Of a stretch of DNA of 64,000 nucleotides, positions 62,494 to 64,000 are shown one piece after another; position 1 is the stretch's first letter, and each line of letters starts with the position of its first letter. The DNA lies in the NCBI RefSeq assembly GCF_020085105.1, contig NC_058055.1, forward strand, positions 16,930,822 to 16,994,821, written 5' to 3'. Source of the stretch: Siniperca chuatsi. Lineage: Eukaryota; Chordata; Actinopteri; Centrarchiformes; Sinipercidae. The translations under genes and the position numbers were made by a program. Under the pieces are notes generated by a model. The model was not told where the DNA came from and made no database searches. It was given only the letters and a program-made list of their open reading frames with translations.

Positions 62494-62616
62494 TTACATG
62501 CAATTGCTCCAGTCGCCAAATGGCCCGTTGGTGTGCTTGTCCTGAGCTCGCACACAGAAAACATACTTTTTGGGTTTGACATTGACCTCATACTTAGCTT
62601 CATCAGTGATGTTACT
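62494..62616 (-). CDS. il12b: il12b last coding exon in window
   Basis: The acceptor is CTTGCGCAG. It encodes 40 residues from SNITDEAKYEV to GDWSNCM, then TAA at 62494-62496. The stop lies inside AT|GTAAGT, a perfect donor consensus, so splicing to a further exon is possible. Confidence 0.85.
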   Translation of the reverse strand, partial: SNITDEAKYEVNVKPKKYVFCVRAQDKHTNGPFGDWSNCM

Positions 62617-63660
62617 CTGCGCAAGAGAAGAGGCGATACATCAAAAACAAAGAAATGTGGTTAAACTGGAAGTCAGCAAATTAATTTTTACAGTAACTAA
62701 GTGTAACTTGATCTACATCATGCATATATTGATTACCATTATGTGCTCTTCACTGTTACAGGGATGGTTTTGGTCTTTGACCATCTTGACCACCTTGACC
62801 TGGAACTGCAGGCCAAAGAAGGTACATGGCTTCTCCCAGGAGTCAGGGTAGTTCCAGCTGAACACCGTCCCATCACTGATGCGCAGGTTAGGGAGTTTTG
62901 CCGGCCTCACTAATAGGGAGAGGAGGGAGAGGAATGAATCGGAGAAGGGTGAAGAGGGGGAGGGAAATGGCACAGTGAGGAGGATGTGGCAGGATTCCAA
63001 CAGACAAGACAGAAGGGAATAAGAGTGGATGGATGAAAACATGGCCACATAACCCTAACTGCCCATAAGTATTTGCATCACACACAGGTCAAAAAGTAGT
63101 TGCAGAATATATCAGAAGCACTGTTCTCTAAAATAAACGCTAAAACATTTTTTAGGTTTTCTTGTTTTATTGTTTATTGCCCCACCCATCATATACCTAA
63201 GTACTCAAAAATAAACCACAAAACATACCACAAACTCTTTTTGACAGACATTAAAATACAATGACTTACCAATCTCTCTCAGGTAGAAAGCCTTTGTGTA
63301 GGCCTCAAGGCGAGAGTAGCTATGTATGTAAATGGTGAGGGAGATGCGGTGTTGTTCCTCTTTGTATGGGCAGTTGGCATCCTGGCAGCGAATCCCTGAG
63401 CCATCAGCATCCAGCTCACAGGGAATCGTTTCCAAAGAACTAGATTGAAGACAAACTGGTTTGTACAATACTACCTAGAACAGGATACAGGATGCACGAT
63501 CTACTTTACATGAGTAGGATGAGTGTTGTGTGAGAAATTATATTTTGTCCTCACCGTTCTACTTTCACCAGGAGCACAGCGGCATTGGATCTGAACTTTG
63601 TTTTTGTCCAGGTGCAGTGGAAGGAGCCTTTATAGTTAGGTGCTGAACAGTGGATGTGAC
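62494..63660 (-). CDS. il12b: Interleukin-12 subunit beta (p40), C-terminal part, 4 exons
   Basis: IL-12 p40 is a secreted, receptor-like subunit that pairs with p35 (IL-12) or p19 (IL-23). Exons in gene order: 63555-63660, 63270-63439, 62737-62909, 62494-62616, joined in phase for 190 residues plus TAA. The first carries HCSAPNYKGSFHCTW. The second carries IRCQDANCPYKEEQHRISLT; its Cys in ANCPYKEE aligns with the human p40 Cys that bonds the partner subunit. The third, VRPAKLPNLRISDG and WNYPDSWEKPCTFFGLQFQV, is the fibronectin-III D3 start (human KPDPPKNL, WEYPDTW). The last has an N-glycosylation site (NIT), FCVRAQDKHTNGPFGDWSNC, and ends one residue later. The signal peptide and Ig-like domain lie beyond the right edge. 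Which teleost p40 paralog this is cannot be decided. Confidence 0.93.
62737..62909 (-). CDS. il12b: il12b exon, third in window
   Basis: The acceptor is TCCCTATTAG and the donor ATG|GTAATC. It encodes RPAKLPNLRISDGTVFSWNY through HPCNSEEHIM, fibronectin-III domain. Phase 1 in, phase 0 out. Confidence 0.93.
62910..63269 (-). other. il12b: il12b intron
   Basis: 360 bases; purine-rich on the plus strand near 62910-63000. No gene. Confidence 0.85.
63270..63439 (-). CDS. il12b: il12b exon, second in window
   Basis: The acceptor is CTTCAATCTAG and the donor ATTG|GTAAGT. It encodes SLETIPCELDADGSGIRCQD through YTKAFYLREI, with conserved cysteines and the pre-D3 strand. Confidence 0.94.
63555..63660 (-). 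CDS. il12b: il12b exon, first in window
   Basis: The acceptor is GTTCCTCCAG and the donor CG|GTGAGG. It encodes HIHCSAPNYKGSFHCTWTKT then KFRSNAAVLLVKVE, the start of the second p40 domain. Phase 1 in, phase 2 out. Confidence 0.92.
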
Positions 63661-64000
63661 CTGGAGGAACAGAAACACTCTGAGTCTCTCCCTTTCTTTG
63701 TGTTTTTAATGTTCTTGTGAATAATTTATCTCTCCTTTGTGTTTCAGAGCACTTTCTTTTGAAGGTCCCGGCATTTAAACAAAGATAAATTATTGCAAGA
63801 TTAATTTCAGGACATTAATATAATTACTGTGAACAAGCCAGACAACTGAGGAGAACATTGCCAGCGTCATACCAGCCTCTTCACTATATTTAACATTTTG
63901 TTCCATCAAATCAGGCACAAAAAAAACATTGCCTTATGGCGCAAAACCAGAGAGAGGATGATGTTTTTTCAGTACAAACAGTGCTGGGGCTTTCAGAGCT
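63661..64000 (-). other. il12b: il12b intron continuing beyond window
   Basis: No exon with p40 similarity seen in the last 340 bases. Confidence 0.7.

Overview
The window looks like chromosomal DNA from a ray-finned, probably percomorph, fish. It has vertebrate exon-intron genes with GT-AG introns, very many (CA)n/(GT)n arrays, and several short repeats of types common in teleosts. No species call is made.

Four genes lie in the order ebf1 (minus), rnf145 (minus), ublcp1 (plus), il12b (minus). This matches the EBF1-RNF145-UBLCP1-IL12B block of human chromosome 5q33.3, so the window is a conserved vertebrate syntenic block. Each exon model was built by hand from splice sites and reading phase, and the phases close exactly in all four genes.

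Region 1-36560 is the 5' part of ebf1, a transcription factor of B-lymphocyte, neuronal and adipocyte development. Exons 6 to 1 lie at 20568-35667 and code for the first 184 residues. Everything left of 20568 is the start of the next intron; no downstream ebf1 exon was found there. That intron is full of microsatellites, polypurine tracts and repeats, with a few blocks of normal complexity that may be enhancers. Region 36560-42745 is intergenic plus the rnf145 3' UTR, with more candidate regulatory blocks.

Region 42746-54715 is rnf145, a sterol-linked ER-membrane RING E3 ligase. It has 11 coding exons (773 aa) plus an upstream leader exon carrying a short upstream ORF. It shares a compact divergent promoter (about 54300-55900) with ublcp1. 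ublcp1 (56374-60027, 318 aa) codes for the nuclear proteasome phosphatase; its 3' UTR has two poly(A) signals. From 62347 to the right edge lie the last four coding exons of il12b, the p40 subunit of IL-12/IL-23.

I found no wholly new gene system. The best leads are dinucleotide arrays sitting directly at splice sites, an altered INSIG-binding motif and long Ser/Pro tail in RNF145, an upstream ORF in the rnf145 leader, an il12b stop codon that overlaps a perfect splice-donor consensus, and candidate non-coding regulatory blocks around ebf1.
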